A stretch of DNA of 17,769 nt from Pseudoneurospora amorphoporcata (GCA_033297205.1 MU859420.1:1-17769); one strand, 5' to 3'. Positions 1-9,835 are shown, numbered from the stretch's first letter. Numbers and translations are program-made. The notes: generated from the sequence alone by a model not told the origin.

Positions 1-93
<93 letters not shown>
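1..93. repeat. (ACA)n microsatellite, cut by window edge
   Basis: An uninterrupted trinucleotide tract of about 31 ACA/CAA units begins at the first base, so its real length is unknown. A shorter CAA run follows at about 215-233. Neither lies in a supported reading frame. Confidence 0.97.
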
Positions 94-570
94 CCAGGAT
101 TTCCCACCCTCAAATCAACCAACCGCCCGCCCCTGCATCTCTCGCACTCGCACAGGCGCAGCAGCAGTTCGGTACACGTACAGCAAGCACCATCCGATAT
201 CCGCATCAGCAACGACAACAACAACAACAACAATACCTTCGCTGCCTCTCTCCCTTTTCATTTGGCAACACCTCATCCATCCCCATTCCCATTCCCATTC
301 CCATTCTCATGCCCATTGATCCGTGTCTGTCTCAATACAATAGCAATAGCAATAGCAGACACACCCACTCTGTCCTCGTCCTCCTCCTCCCTGTCCCTTC
401 CGTCTCTCCCTCTCCCCGGCCGAGGACTTCAACTGGAGTGATATCTCTCTCTCCTATTTATGCGACGGGACACTTGGTTGATAATGATCTGATGGGTTTT
501 GTGTCTGTGTGTGATGGTTTTGATTCTGTCGTTTGTTGTGATCACATTGAGCAAAACTACTTGATGCAGG

Positions 571-614
571 ATGGTGGTGGTGGTGGTTATGGAGATGGGG
601 ATGGGGATGGATAT
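571..614. repeat. GGT and GATGGG tandem repeats
   Basis: A short run of GGT units is followed by GATGGG hexamer units. On the plus strand it is G-rich and lies within an open frame that has no other sign of being coding. Confidence 0.85.
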
Positions 615-1101
615 AGGAATATTGAAGGGAGTAAGGCATGAATGGGTTATGAGGAAGGGGGGGGAGGAGTGGGACTAGGGAGAGGAGACGTGGAACTAGG
701 GACAAATGTGAATGAAAGAAACATGGGCACAGCAGGCACAGGAGGTGCAGAATGTGGAGGCATGGGACGTGATCATGAAGATGAAGGCAACGAGGGACAG
801 AGTGAGTGAGGCATTGTGGATGTGGATGTGGATGTTTGCTGAATGGTGCAAGAGGCGTTAGGGAGGGGCAGGGCACATGTTGTTTGGGGGCTGTTGAATC
901 GGTTCTGACCGTTAACGGCTACGAGCCATCTATATTGCGAGAGATTCCGTCGGACACGTTATCACTTCTGTGAAAGGAAAGGAAAGGAAAGAATATCTAT
1001 CGGCACTATTCTATTTTTGTGTTTTGTTCCTCTCTATCTCTCTCTCTATCTTGATTGATTGATTACGGCTTGCCTATCTATCTATCTACCTATGTAAAAC
1101 T

Positions 1102-1103
<2 letters not shown>

Positions 1104-1147
<44 letters not shown>
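1104..1147. repeat. (CT)22 dinucleotide microsatellite
   Basis: A perfect CT tract of 44 bases. It is preceded by shorter CT and CTAT runs from about 1030, so the whole 1030-1147 stretch is pyrimidine-rich on the plus strand. Confidence 0.97.
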
Positions 1148-1152
<5 letters not shown>

Positions 1153-1831
1153 AGAGTCTGAAGAGTCTGAAGAGCTAATACTAGCAGAGACCCCCACCCA
1201 GATCGCACGCAAGGCGACTCTGATTTCTGTTCTGTTCCCATTCTAGTCTAATTTCCCATTCCCGTCCCCATATCGCATTCCATTCCCATTCCCATTTCTT
1301 TCCCCGGTTCTGATGATTTTCGTCCGTCCTTCAAGCAAGCAAGCAAGTCCCAGCAAAGGCGATAGATCAAACCCCACCCCGTAAAACTCAAAGTTCCATG
1401 TAAAACCACGAGAACTAAGAAGGAGATCCGTATGTTTTCTCCCATCATCATCATCATCATTCTGCGTCAAGTCATGTCCCGCGATGATGATGATAGCTCC
1501 GTGTGTTATCCAACCAACCCCCCCCTCCCGAGACGAGATTCCGATTCCGTTTTTTTCGGTCAAGTGCATGGATGCATGGATTGGATGGATATCCCATCCC
1601 CTTTCCACGGGTTCCAAGTCCGTCCCAGGCGACTAAATAAATCCCCATGAACTTATTCTCCGTAAGGTATCGTATGCGTGCTCAGTACACTGTGCAGTGC
1701 AAACCCCAAGCCAGCCAGACAGACGGACCTAGCCAGCCAGCCAGACAGACAGACCTAGCCACTAACTACCTCTACTGAACCAGTCAATGCAGTCAGTCTT
1801 CTTCTTCTCCCATTCACAGATAGCCCTCGAA

Positions 1832-1855
1832 ATGATGATGATGATGATGATGATG
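1832..1855. repeat. (ATG)8 microsatellite
   Basis: Eight perfect ATG units, read as poly-Met or poly-Ile in spurious open frames. They lie just before a GTCC tract. Confidence 0.95.
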
Positions 1856-1860
1856 ATCAA

Positions 1861-1884
1861 GTCCGTCCGTCCGTCCGTCCGTCC
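1861..1884. repeat. (GTCC)6 microsatellite
   Basis: Six perfect tetranucleotide units, separated by only a few bases from the ATG tract on its left. Confidence 0.95.
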
Positions 1885-2093
1885 GGTGTCCAGTGTTGAT
1901 GTGTGTCGTGTCGTGTTGTGTTGTGTTGTATTTTGTTGTGTTGTGTGTAAGAACCTTCCCCCTCCCCCCCCCACCCCCAACCCAGATGTCCCATGCACCG
2001 TGATGTTAAGGTAGGTAGTGTCTTTGTAACCTTCCCTGTATGTCGTCGTGTGATGGTCTCTTCCCCTCTTCCCATCTCCCCTGTGTCTGTGTG

Positions 2094-2133
2094 TGTATGT
2101 ATGTATGTATCGTATGTATGTATGTATCGTATG
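2094..2133. repeat. (TATG)n interrupted microsatellite
   Basis: TATG units are broken twice by the same CG insertion, giving a higher-order repeat of the pattern (TATG)n-TATCG. The repeated interruption suggests a duplicated longer unit. Confidence 0.88.
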
Positions 2134-2314
2134 CGACTCCTTTATGCCTGTAGTGTTGCTTGCTGCTTGCTGCCTTCTGCTGACTTGTGGAAGTTGAAGT
2201 TAAAGTCGAAAAAAAGAAGAAAAGATGCTATTAGTGATAGGTAGGTACCTCTAGGTAGCTAGCTATCTATGGTGATGATGATGATGATGCGCATCGCTTT
2301 CTTCCAAAATGAAA

Positions 2315-2369
2315 GAAAAGAAAAGAAAAGAAAAGAAAAGAAAAGAAAAGAAAAGAAAAGAAAAGAAAA
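2315..2369. repeat. (GAAAA)11 minisatellite
   Basis: Eleven perfect pentanucleotide units, purine-only on the plus strand. Open frames through it give Lys/Glu or Phe/Leu/Ser peptides that are artefacts of the repeat. Confidence 0.96.
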
Positions 2370-2838
2370 CAGACTCGAAGCGCAAGAGAAAAGACCGAGA
2401 CTGTTTTTTAGAGAAGAGAAACCCCGATCTTATCGATCCCCCACCCCCCGAGTACACACGTACCAAATTGGCTGGCTGGCCATTAATTACCCTCAAAGGA
2501 CAAAAAGGAAAAAAAAAGGGGTATCATGTCGTATCTGCCGTGTCGTAGTAACCTAACCGTATGTATCTGCGCCGTCGTGAATGCCAACGTGAAATCGTTT
2601 CGTTTGAGCGATCAAACCCCAAGACAGACCAGACCCGAGCTAGGTGGTCAGTCAGTCGTAATGATGTTATGTGTGCTGTGTTTGTCGTGAAAAAGCAAAA
2701 AAAGAAAAAGAAGGAAAGTATGGATGGCTGATGTACAGCCAGCCCCACGAGGAGGTCGTTGTATCATGGTAGTCGAGGTGTCAACTCGCAGAAGGAGTGA
2801 GTGACCACTGCATCTACCAAACCCCGTCCAGCAGAGGC

Positions 2839-5122
2839 CTAAACCATAACCAACACATCCGACCTCCTCACCAACTTAGTCCCAATATTCATCCCCCTGG
2901 AATCGTCCCTCATCGTCACGCCGGGGGTAACCACCAACGAAATCCTCATCTGCCTCTGCTGCAGCACCAGCCCGCTCACGTCGCTGTTTACAGCATGATG
3001 GCTGGCCTCCATGAACTTGCTGCACGTCTCGCTCCAGAGATACACATACGTCATCCTGCTTTCCCACCCCTTCTGCGCAATCGCCCACGCCTTCTCGGCG
3101 ATGCTGAAAAGATCAAACAGCGCCTCGTCTCGGACATCGCTCTTGGGCCCCGGCGGCAGGAACGGCCCCACCATCTTCTTGAACCGCTGGTAATGGTCGT
3201 TGACTTTGTAGTTCTTGAACTCGGCCCACTTGGGATGATCGACCATTTTCTTCACCAGCTCCGCCTGGCGATCCACCATGGCCTGGCGCTCGTGCGTCTT
3301 GCTGTGGTTCTGCGCGCCCGTGGTGTCCTTGAGGCGCGCAGACAGCGACGCCATCTCCTTGTCGACGCTGGGCTCGTACCCCGTCCATCCGTCCGACTGC
3401 AACATGGTGGTGACGATGTATTGCACCAGGAGACGCTCAACGAGGTAAGGGCGGGAGACGTCGTCGTTTAACAGGTAGGACACGTGCGACTCGCCGATCT
3501 TGCGGCCGCGGCCCGGGTAGACGAGGTCGCACATGTAGAAGAAGAGAGAGGACGATTCCTTGCGGATGCGAGACTCGACTTCGGGCATGGGCTTGGCAAA
3601 GTATTTGTGCGTGAAGGCCCGGATGACGACGGTGAGCAGGTGCGTCAGTTGCTGGCAGAAGGTGGCCGTCGGACCGTCGTCGTTGTGCGTCTTGGGCGTG
3701 GGGTGCATGAAGATGGCGGTGGGAGGGCCGCCACCGGGCTGGTTAGACCTAGACCCGGCGCCACGGCCGGACCCGTCGGAGCGACGGGAGACGGGACTGC
3801 CCCATTCGGAAACGACTCGGCCGGTTCCTTTGCTATGGGAGCGGTGGCCGCTGCGGGAACCAAACTGACGTTGAGCCTGGGCGATGGCGAAGCCCGAGAT
3901 GGAACGAGGGATGGGGCCGCCGTAGTGAGTGCCGGGCATAAGATTATGGCCGCTGCGAGGGGGGCGGCTGGTGGAGCTGACGGTGCGTTGTTGGGCGGCT
4001 TGCCAGTCGCGAGGGCCGGTGGGGGTGGGAGAGGCGGATGAGTCGGTTACGGATGTGTAGGGTGTGGAACAACGGGAGAGCATCTCCAAGGCCATGGCCC
4101 TTTCCTCGGGGTCTTTGCGGACTTGCATCCAGAGGTGGCGCTTGCCGGCGATTTGTTCTTGGAGGGCCTGTGGGACAGCTTGTTAGTCGTCTGTCTGTCT
4201 GTGCCAGTGTTTCCAAGTGATAAACATACCTTGATAACCTTCTCGTCTTTATCTTTCTCGGCCTTCATTTCGACCTCCAACTTGAGCATCCTTGCCCTTT
4301 CAGCTCTGATCTGCTCACGCTCAGCTTCAAGCTGCGCACGAGTACCGCCGCAATCCATAGTCTGCGACGACAACATGTCGCGCAAGCTCTCACACTCGTC
4401 ACTTTTCCTGCCGAGGTTGTGTGCCAGAGACTCGGCAGCACTGGAGATGGTTGTCAAGTTCTTGAGAACCTGGGTGATGTCGACGTCAAACCCCTGACGG
4501 AACTGGGTAGGGACGTGACTAGAGCTGTCAACTGCGTGCTTAAGTCCCATGAGCCGCCGGTTGGCGTCAGCGGCGTGCTTTCTGATGTCCTGCTGAGTGT
4601 CAGTTGATGCTTGGGTTGATGGAGAGGTGAGGAAGGACTTACAAAGATAGCAGGGTGATCTCTGTTGCGCGTGAGCTCCACCGAGCTGAGGCCGTTCTCC
4701 AGGTGCTGGACCTTGTTAGGGGGCGTCACTTGGGTGTCGGGTGTCTTGTACCGGTGAGGAGGGCGTGACGAAGAAGGGTGGTGCGACGCTCCAGGCTGGA
4801 AGTTGTTGAACGGCTGGACCTGACCATGACTGTTGCCAACATACGTGCCGCTGCTAGAGCGCGAATGAGACGAGTGCATGGAGACGGCCGACGCCATCGA
4901 CGAGTGTCGGGAGTGACCACCCGGCCGAGCACCGCCAGACCGCTTTTCGCTGTCGCTAGAGAGGCTTGGAAAGGTGTCGGTGTCGGGTGTGTCTGTCTTG
5001 TAAGTCTTACTTACGGATCCAGATCGCCAATGTTGATTTCCCTTTGGCGGAGGCGAGAAGAGGTCAAGTTGAGCGCCGCCGGCGTCGGACGAGCCGTCGC
5101 TGGAGAAGCTTCCGCGACCCAT
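2839..5122 (-). CDS. Conserved-type hypothetical protein with coiled coil, 722/723 aa, three exons
   Basis: Exons are 5122-4643, 4592-4230 and 4167-2839 (stop TAG at 2841-2839). The ATG at 5122 sits in a strong CACCATGG context. Intron 1 starts GTAAGT and has a CTGAC branch site; intron 2 starts GTATGT, has CTAAC and ends CAG. Both junctions fall between codons. Seen in the protein: residues 1-150 are Ser/His/Pro-rich and look disordered. Residues about 200-300 are charged and heptad-like (segment around EAEREQIRAERARML at 249-263), a likely coiled coil. Residues 310-440 are again low complexity. Residues about 445-720 form a compact, mostly helical, Trp- and Tyr-containing domain (for example YPGRGRKIGESHVSYLL at 498-514). 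I do not recognise the family and assign no function. No signal peptide or clear membrane segment is visible. The existence and frame of the gene are well supported by the joins; the product is unknown. Confidence 0.88.
4168..4229 (-). other. Intron 2 of the hypothetical gene (62 nt)
   Basis: On the minus strand it starts GTATGT, carries GACTAAC and ends CACAG. Removal joins residues KVIK to ALQEQIAGK in frame and carries the coiled coil through. Confidence 0.92.
4593..4642 (-). other. Intron 1 of the hypothetical gene, with tandem NAGNAG acceptor
   Basis: On the minus strand it starts GTAAGT, has a CTGAC branch element and ends CTCAG directly followed by CAG. Use of the first AG (intron end 4593) adds one Gln (residue 161). 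Use of the second (intron end 4590) removes it. Both keep the frame. Confidence 0.88.
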
Positions 5123-7829
5123 GGTGATGTGAGCGCGAAGTGAGCCCAGTAGCGGGCGAGGTCAGTGGCGAATAAGGGAAGGGTGAGAGGACTTGGGGAG
5201 CGAAAGTGTAGAGGACGCGAATGATTCGCGGTTAGTATGGGAAGGAGTTTGCAAAAAGAGAAGAGGAAGTTGTCCGTAGATGAAGTAAGAGCGCGATCAA
5301 GTTTGAGTTGACCCCCAAATTTCGAGAACCAAGCGAGAAATATCTGGCGATGGATTGCTCGAAAAAAAAAAAGAATGGGAGTAGAATGGTTGAAAGGAGG
5401 AAGAAGTTGCGTGGCAGGGCTGCGGCGAGGATTAAATACTGCAAAACCCCTCCCGAATTTCCGTACGTGTGGGGGTTGTTCGGGAGACGAGGTGGTCGTG
5501 AAATTAAGGTTTTGGTGGCCGGGGACTGAAAGGTGAAGGGAGAAGGAAGGTGCCAAATGTTCAGACGACTGTTCTCCTGATGTTCGCGGCGTTTGACTCG
5601 TGGTGCTGGACCAAGGTCCGTCGTTGATTGGAAGGAGATGGACTACTGTGACATCTGTGACCACGGTAACCGGGATAATCGGACCTTGAGGCAACCCTTG
5701 ATGGCCGGGAGAATCTTCCTCGGTGTCGTCAACTCTTGCAGGAGGCGGAAGTCGGCGTTTGCAAGCTGGTGCTTAACACTGGGTCTAACGATATTAGACG
5801 AGCTATCATCTGAAGTCGACGTGATCACACGGGTGTGAAGGTGAGAGTGAAGATCCACTGGTACTTTTAATCGCCCGGTTGCCGAGGCAATGGCAGCAGC
5901 AGGCCACTCTTGTGATTAGACTTGTTGAACTGTTGCTGCAAGTATCGAATGTAGGACTTGTTCGCATAACAAGACGGCTCGGCCTTGGACTGTGGTTCTG
6001 TGAAGTAAGATCAGATAAAGTGGGTTGTCAGGTCAACTGCTGAGAAGGAGACATGTGCTCGACGAGACGGCTCGAGGTTTGCAAACGGCAGCTGTTCATG
6101 GGTGATATGGACTCCTTTCCAGGACGGAAACGTCTGTCGCGGCTGGAAACCTTGGGTACGCAATAGAGTCACTTCACCATGGAGTATCCCTTGCAGCAAA
6201 ACCTTCCAGTTTCGCGGTATCAGGGGGAAACGAGGGTCAGGAGAGGGCCCTTTGTCAGGAAATCAATGCTATATAGTGACCAGGACCGGAACGTATGATA
6301 GCTGGCGAGGTATTTGTCTCGCTCTGATCGGCTTCCCGGGGAAGAAAGTGATGGCAAGCTGAATGCATATTTGCGCCCAGTTTGCCCTGACCACACAGAG
6401 AGACCAAAGGATAGGGTCAACATCAAGCCGGCAAGCACACATTCACAAGCTGCTTGTGACAGACGACCAGACGAAAGGGCAGAGACGAGATCATACCACT
6501 GGCCCATGATTGTTTGTACTTGTTGCCCGGTCACCAATTCCATCCAGACTGTCAATTGTTGCGTGGCCAGAACCGGCTATCATCAGTTGTTTTCTCCGTC
6601 TTGTGTTGGAGATGAGATGGCATGAGATGAGAGGGTATGACCGAACCCAACTGACGCCGTCGCTGGACAGCAACAGCAACCACGGTTATGGAAACAGGTT
6701 TGTGAAGGTGAAGTGACAAGTTGTGGATGCTAACACTGGCAACGAGACCTGCGCTTGCAGTTGTTATTTCACGTTGTAGGTTGCTTTACCAAGCCCGGAT
6801 AGCCCGGGGGTTCTGCAAGGTGAACCTTCTCACTTCCGAGTGAGGATTGCTGTCATCCGAAGGAGTGTCCCGTATCGGTTCTGGTCCAGAACCTGGTGCC
6901 GTGAATAGCTTGGAGCAAAAGGTCCACATTGCAGGAGGGAACTGATGATAATGAAAGCCTCGTGAGCTTGGCGGAACCGTGACGATTGCAGACCTTCGTT
7001 GATGGTATCGAACACTGCACCAGGTCAGATTCTGTTTTGTTGCACCACCCCGACCAGAACAAAGGGGTACGGACAAACCTTCACTCAACCTTGTCACCAT
7101 GGTCACAATCATAGCGCAAGTACCCAATACTCAAATCACCCAGTCTTTGTATTTTTCAATCTCTAAACAAATTTCGCTATACGACCAACCAAATAAATGC
7201 ATCTATGAAACAAGGTCATTGTACCGAAGAAACGCCACCCGTGGTTATGGGATAAGTGTCGAGCTCTGGAAGGAGAGGTTGATACCTTTGGATAATGCAC
7301 GTTTGCACGGCGTAAGTGCATGGAACAAGTCTCCCGTGGCTCGAATGCGTTGCAAGTGCATGTGGTGAGAATCTCGCCTGTCGCCATGGACGGCAGAGTC
7401 TCCCATTGGCTCTTCTGGTGCAGACAGAAAATCAGTATTCGGTCGCTTAGCCGTTGTGTGGAAAAGGCCGTTGAGCAGAAGAAGAAGCAGTAGGCAAACC
7501 CCCAGTCCACCCAGTCACTTCCTCGGTCCCCAAAAATAATAGTGAGAAGAGGGCAGCCGGGACGATTGTCTGTCATATGCATCTTCATCAGCGAGGGATC
7601 ATTGGTCCTTGCGATGACCTGGTGTGGTGTGTGTGTGTGTGCCGTGAAACCTTGAAAGAGCAGAACTGAACTCTGATGCCGGCGCCGTCCATTGTTGATA
7701 GCGCCGATTGTTGTGTCTCCGAGTAGAGGGAATATGTGGCAGGATGGATTGCTCGCTCGACGGCATGGAAGTCAAAGGGGATCCTAGAAATAAGTGACCA
7801 TCGCTCCCTCGTTGGGACTTGTCGGAACT
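5123..7829. other. Gene-poor 2.7 kb interval: leader/promoter of the left gene and distal 3' region of the splicing-factor gene
   Basis: Open frames here are short, start without supporting context and do not join through plausible introns into a recognisable protein. The longest frames not overlapping a gene (for example 7163-7588 minus, 141 codons) have mixed composition with no domain I recognise. No tRNA or 5S rRNA signature was found by eye. The only repeat worth listing is a (GT)7 run at 7627-7640. A noncoding transcript cannot be excluded. Confidence 0.6.
5431..5438 (-). promoter_or_regulatory. Possible TATA-like element of the hypothetical gene
   Basis: Read on the minus strand this is TATTTAAT, about 310 nt upstream of the ATG at 5122. 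A minus-strand CCAAT (plus ATTGG at 5627-5631) lies about 190 nt further upstream. This is consensus matching only; no start site can be seen. Confidence 0.3.
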
Positions 7830-7885
7830 CTGTGATCATGTTAGCACCTGTTCACAGCTTACTAGAAAATAGGAAGAAAACATAC
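7830..7885 (-). other. Probable 3' UTR intron of the RBM39-like gene (56 nt)
   Basis: Read on the minus strand, the segment starts GTATGT, has a perfect TGCTAAC branch element about 10 nt before the end, and ends CACAG. Size and signals match the coding introns of the same gene. It begins 45 nt after the stop codon, so it would be an intron in the 3' UTR. No coding continuity is needed to see it, so the call rests on the splice signals alone. Confidence 0.6.
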
Positions 7886-7930
7886 AGTGAGAATGCCTAG
7901 GATACACAGTCAAAAGTCGTGATTAGCGTC

Positions 7931-9835
7931 TTAAATCGCCTTTGAGCGAGAGAACAAACTGCTGTAGACCGCGTCCACAACAGGCGCAGCGGTGATCATT
8001 CTTCCACCGAAATACCGGCCGTTCAAGCCCTTGATGGCGTTCTCCCCTCCCTGGACCTTGTCGAACTTGAGGTAGATGTCGCCGGCCGAGTTGGGATCTA
8101 GAGAAATGTGAACGACGTGGCCATACTTGGCCTCGGCCTCTTCGCGGACATCGTCCTCGAGCTCCTTGATCCAGTCTTCACCCTCTTCCCTGTTGAACGG
8201 TTAGCATCAGATCGGGCCTGGCTGGAGGAGGGATGGACGTACTCAGCAGGGTCAAACATGTTGTGGAGAACAACGCATCGACTGGCCATGTTCACGTTGA
8301 CAGGCAGCGGCTTGGTCTCCGTCTTGGGCTTGAGCATCTGTCGGTCAGGAACAACGCTAGCAGGCGGCTCGTCAGTTCGTGCCAGCTTCCTCATCAGGGC
8401 ATCGCGACTATAGTTGTTAAAGTTGACACCGGCAACGTCGGTGTCGTCGAGGGCACTGGCTCCGGTGCCCTTCTCGTTGTCGCGTGCGCCGGCGCGATCA
8501 AAGTTGGAGGTAGCGGGGCCACGTCCGCCGGCGCCCGAGAAAGCAGATCCCTGGAATTGTTGATGATGATGATTCTGGCCTTGGAACCTCTGCAGGAGAT
8601 TGGCAGTGGACTCTGGGGTAAACTTATCGTTTCCAAGTCCCACACGAATCGGGCGACCGGCAAGGTCGAACCCGTTCATCTTTTCGAGGGCCTCTTTGGC
8701 CTGACCAGCGTCACGGAACCTAGCGGGGCGAGTTAGCAAACGTTGTGTCTTGTCCAAAAAAGAGGAGGAGGGATGGACATACTGTACGAATCCGTAACCA
8801 CGGCTCCTACCGTTGTCATCCTTCTGGAGCTGCACAAACTCGAGTTCGCCAAAGGGCTCAAAGACGTTCTGCAAATCTTGCTCCGTAATACTGAAATGGA
8901 TGTTGCCCACGTAGAGACGGTGGAAGGGAATCGAGTTGGGATGGTGTCCAGTGGCCTCCGTGGTGCGCACTTGGCGGTTCTTCTCAGCCTCGGTAAGCTG
9001 GACGATGACAGGAATACCTAGGAGTTTTTGGCCAGTGAGCTGAAGAGCGGCTTGGACGGAGTCTTCGTTTTTGAATTCAACATAACCAACGCTGGGAACC
9101 TTGTTAGCCTGCGTCTCTCTATAAGGACTGCGGCGGTGTAACATACCCCTTGGAGCGATTGCTGACGCGGTCCTTCACTATCTGGGCCTCGGCAACAGGG
9201 CCGACCTTCTCAAAAAACTCCTTGAGCTCGCGAGTACGCAGACGGGCGGCCAACTGCTGCACGAACACGGTACGACGATCACGCTCGTCCTCGGTCAGGG
9301 GTGGAGGGGTGCCATCTCTGACCCTGGGAGTGCTCCTGCCGCTGCGGCGGTCATCGTCACGTCGACGGTAGCTGTCACCGCCACGGCGGTCGTCGCCCCG
9401 GGGCCGGTAGTAGCGGTTCGGGGATCGAGATCGGGAGCGGCCTCCACGGCCTCGGTAGTAGTCTCCGTCTCTGTGACGGCGTGAGTGTCTGCCAGATTCA
9501 CGGCTCCGGCTCCGACGCCTACTTCGGTGGCTTCCGGCCTCACTGCGGGGGGTGTCTCTACCAGCCTCACTCGACGAGTTGCGAAGGCGGCCCGAACTAC
9601 GGTCGCGATGTCTCCTGGCCCGGTCCCTGCTGCTATCTCTGCCCCGATCACGGTCACCACGGTCTCGCCCCTCGCGCTCTTTATCGCGGTCGGAGGTGTC
9701 ACGGTCACGGCGTTCTGATTTGGAGCCGTTCTGGTCGGAGGCGTCGCCGTTGGTGATAGGAGGGTCGATGTCCATCTGCTCCTTGTTGGAGGCAGCAGTG
9801 GAATCGAGGAGGGCCTCGACGTCCAAGCCCGACAT
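7931..9835 (-). CDS. RBM39/CC1-like SR-related splicing factor (fungal 'Pad-1' type), 577 aa, four exons
   Basis: Exons are 9835-9147, 9091-8783, 8719-8243 and 8189-7931 (stop TAA). All introns have GTAYGT donors, GCTAAC branch sites and AG acceptors, and the phases join. Domains: residues about 40-165 are an Arg/Ser/Asp-rich RS-type region. RRM1 is at about 187-267 (RNP2 TVFVQQLA, RNP1 SKGVGYVEF). RRM2 is at about 287-362 (RNP2 LYVGNI, RNP1 RGYGFVQF). A linker follows. A C-terminal UHM is at about 479-570, with the acidic helix EEGEDWIKELEDDV and the R-Y-F motif at 550-552. This order is that of RBM39/CAPER and S. pombe Rsd1. These nuclear proteins bind RNA with the RRMs, and the UHM binds tryptophan-containing ligand motifs in U2AF/SF3B-type partners at 3' splice-site recognition. 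Family assignment is firm; the role in this organism is inferred. The Pad-1 label is the name I recall for fungal homologues. Confidence 0.95.
8190..8242 (-). other. Intron 3 of the RBM39-like gene (53 nt)
   Basis: On the minus strand it starts GTACGTCCATCCCTCCTCC, has TGCTAAC and ends CAACAG. Removal joins GA to G and gives residues DPAEEEGEDW at the start of the UHM. Its first 19 nt match those of intron 2 at 18 positions. Confidence 0.93.
8720..8782 (-). other. Intron 2 of the RBM39-like gene (63 nt, open in frame)
   Basis: On the minus strand it starts GTATGTCCATCCCTCCTCC, has TTGCTAAC and ends GCTAG. It splits the Gln codon of RNP1 in RRM2. It is a multiple of three and has no in-frame stop, so retention would insert 21 residues into RRM2 without breaking the frame. 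Confidence 0.93.
9092..9146 (-). other. Intron 1 of the RBM39-like gene (55 nt)
   Basis: It starts GTATGT, has GGCTAAC and ends CCCAG. It splits the Gly codon of RNP1 in RRM1, so introns 1 and 2 interrupt the RNP1 motif of successive RRMs. Unlike introns 2 and 3 it shares no extended sequence with its neighbours. Confidence 0.93.

Larger units (their letters stand above)
1..2838. other. Microsatellite-dense intergenic region without a credible gene
   Basis: These 2.8 kb lie downstream of the minus-strand gene that ends at 2839. I see no reading frame with convincing composition: the open frames here encode simple-sequence peptides such as poly-Met, poly-Leu/Ser or Lys/Glu runs that follow the repeats. 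Beyond the tracts listed separately there are CCCATT repeats (about 282-306 and 1258-1290), GGAAA (about 976-991), CTAT (about 1076-1090), AAGC (about 1333-1348), CAT (about 1443-1461), AGCC/AGAC (about 1711-1757), GTGTT (about 1905-1950) and GAT (about 2271-2288). The part next to 2838 must hold the 3' UTR of the gene at 2839-5122. The far left may belong to the leader or 3' end of a gene outside the window. Confidence 0.8.

Noticed and set aside
2315..2369. Lys/Glu-rich coding region
   Set aside because: The peptide is only the translation of the GAAAA repeat.
1..2700. CRISPR-like array
   Set aside because: The repeats are short perfect microsatellites without equal-length unique spacers, and the host is a fungus.
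2797..3471. 224-codon plus-strand frame
   Set aside because: Antisense to the conserved-looking C-terminal exon at 2839-4167 and without domain features.
3484..4041. 185-codon plus-strand frame inside the hypothetical gene
   Set aside because: Antisense shadow of a GC-rich exon. The minus-strand frame joins two further exons with canonical introns.
4997..5018. 22-nt intron in exon 1 of the hypothetical gene
   Set aside because: The donor is good but the nearest acceptors give an intron far shorter than the 50-65 nt seen in this window.
5011..5694. 227-codon minus-strand frame running upstream of the hypothetical gene
   Set aside because: It overlaps exon 1 in another frame and crosses the likely promoter; composition is not protein-like.
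7163..7588. 141-codon minus-strand frame
   Set aside because: No domain, no good start context and no joining exons; kept only as a weak orphan possibility.
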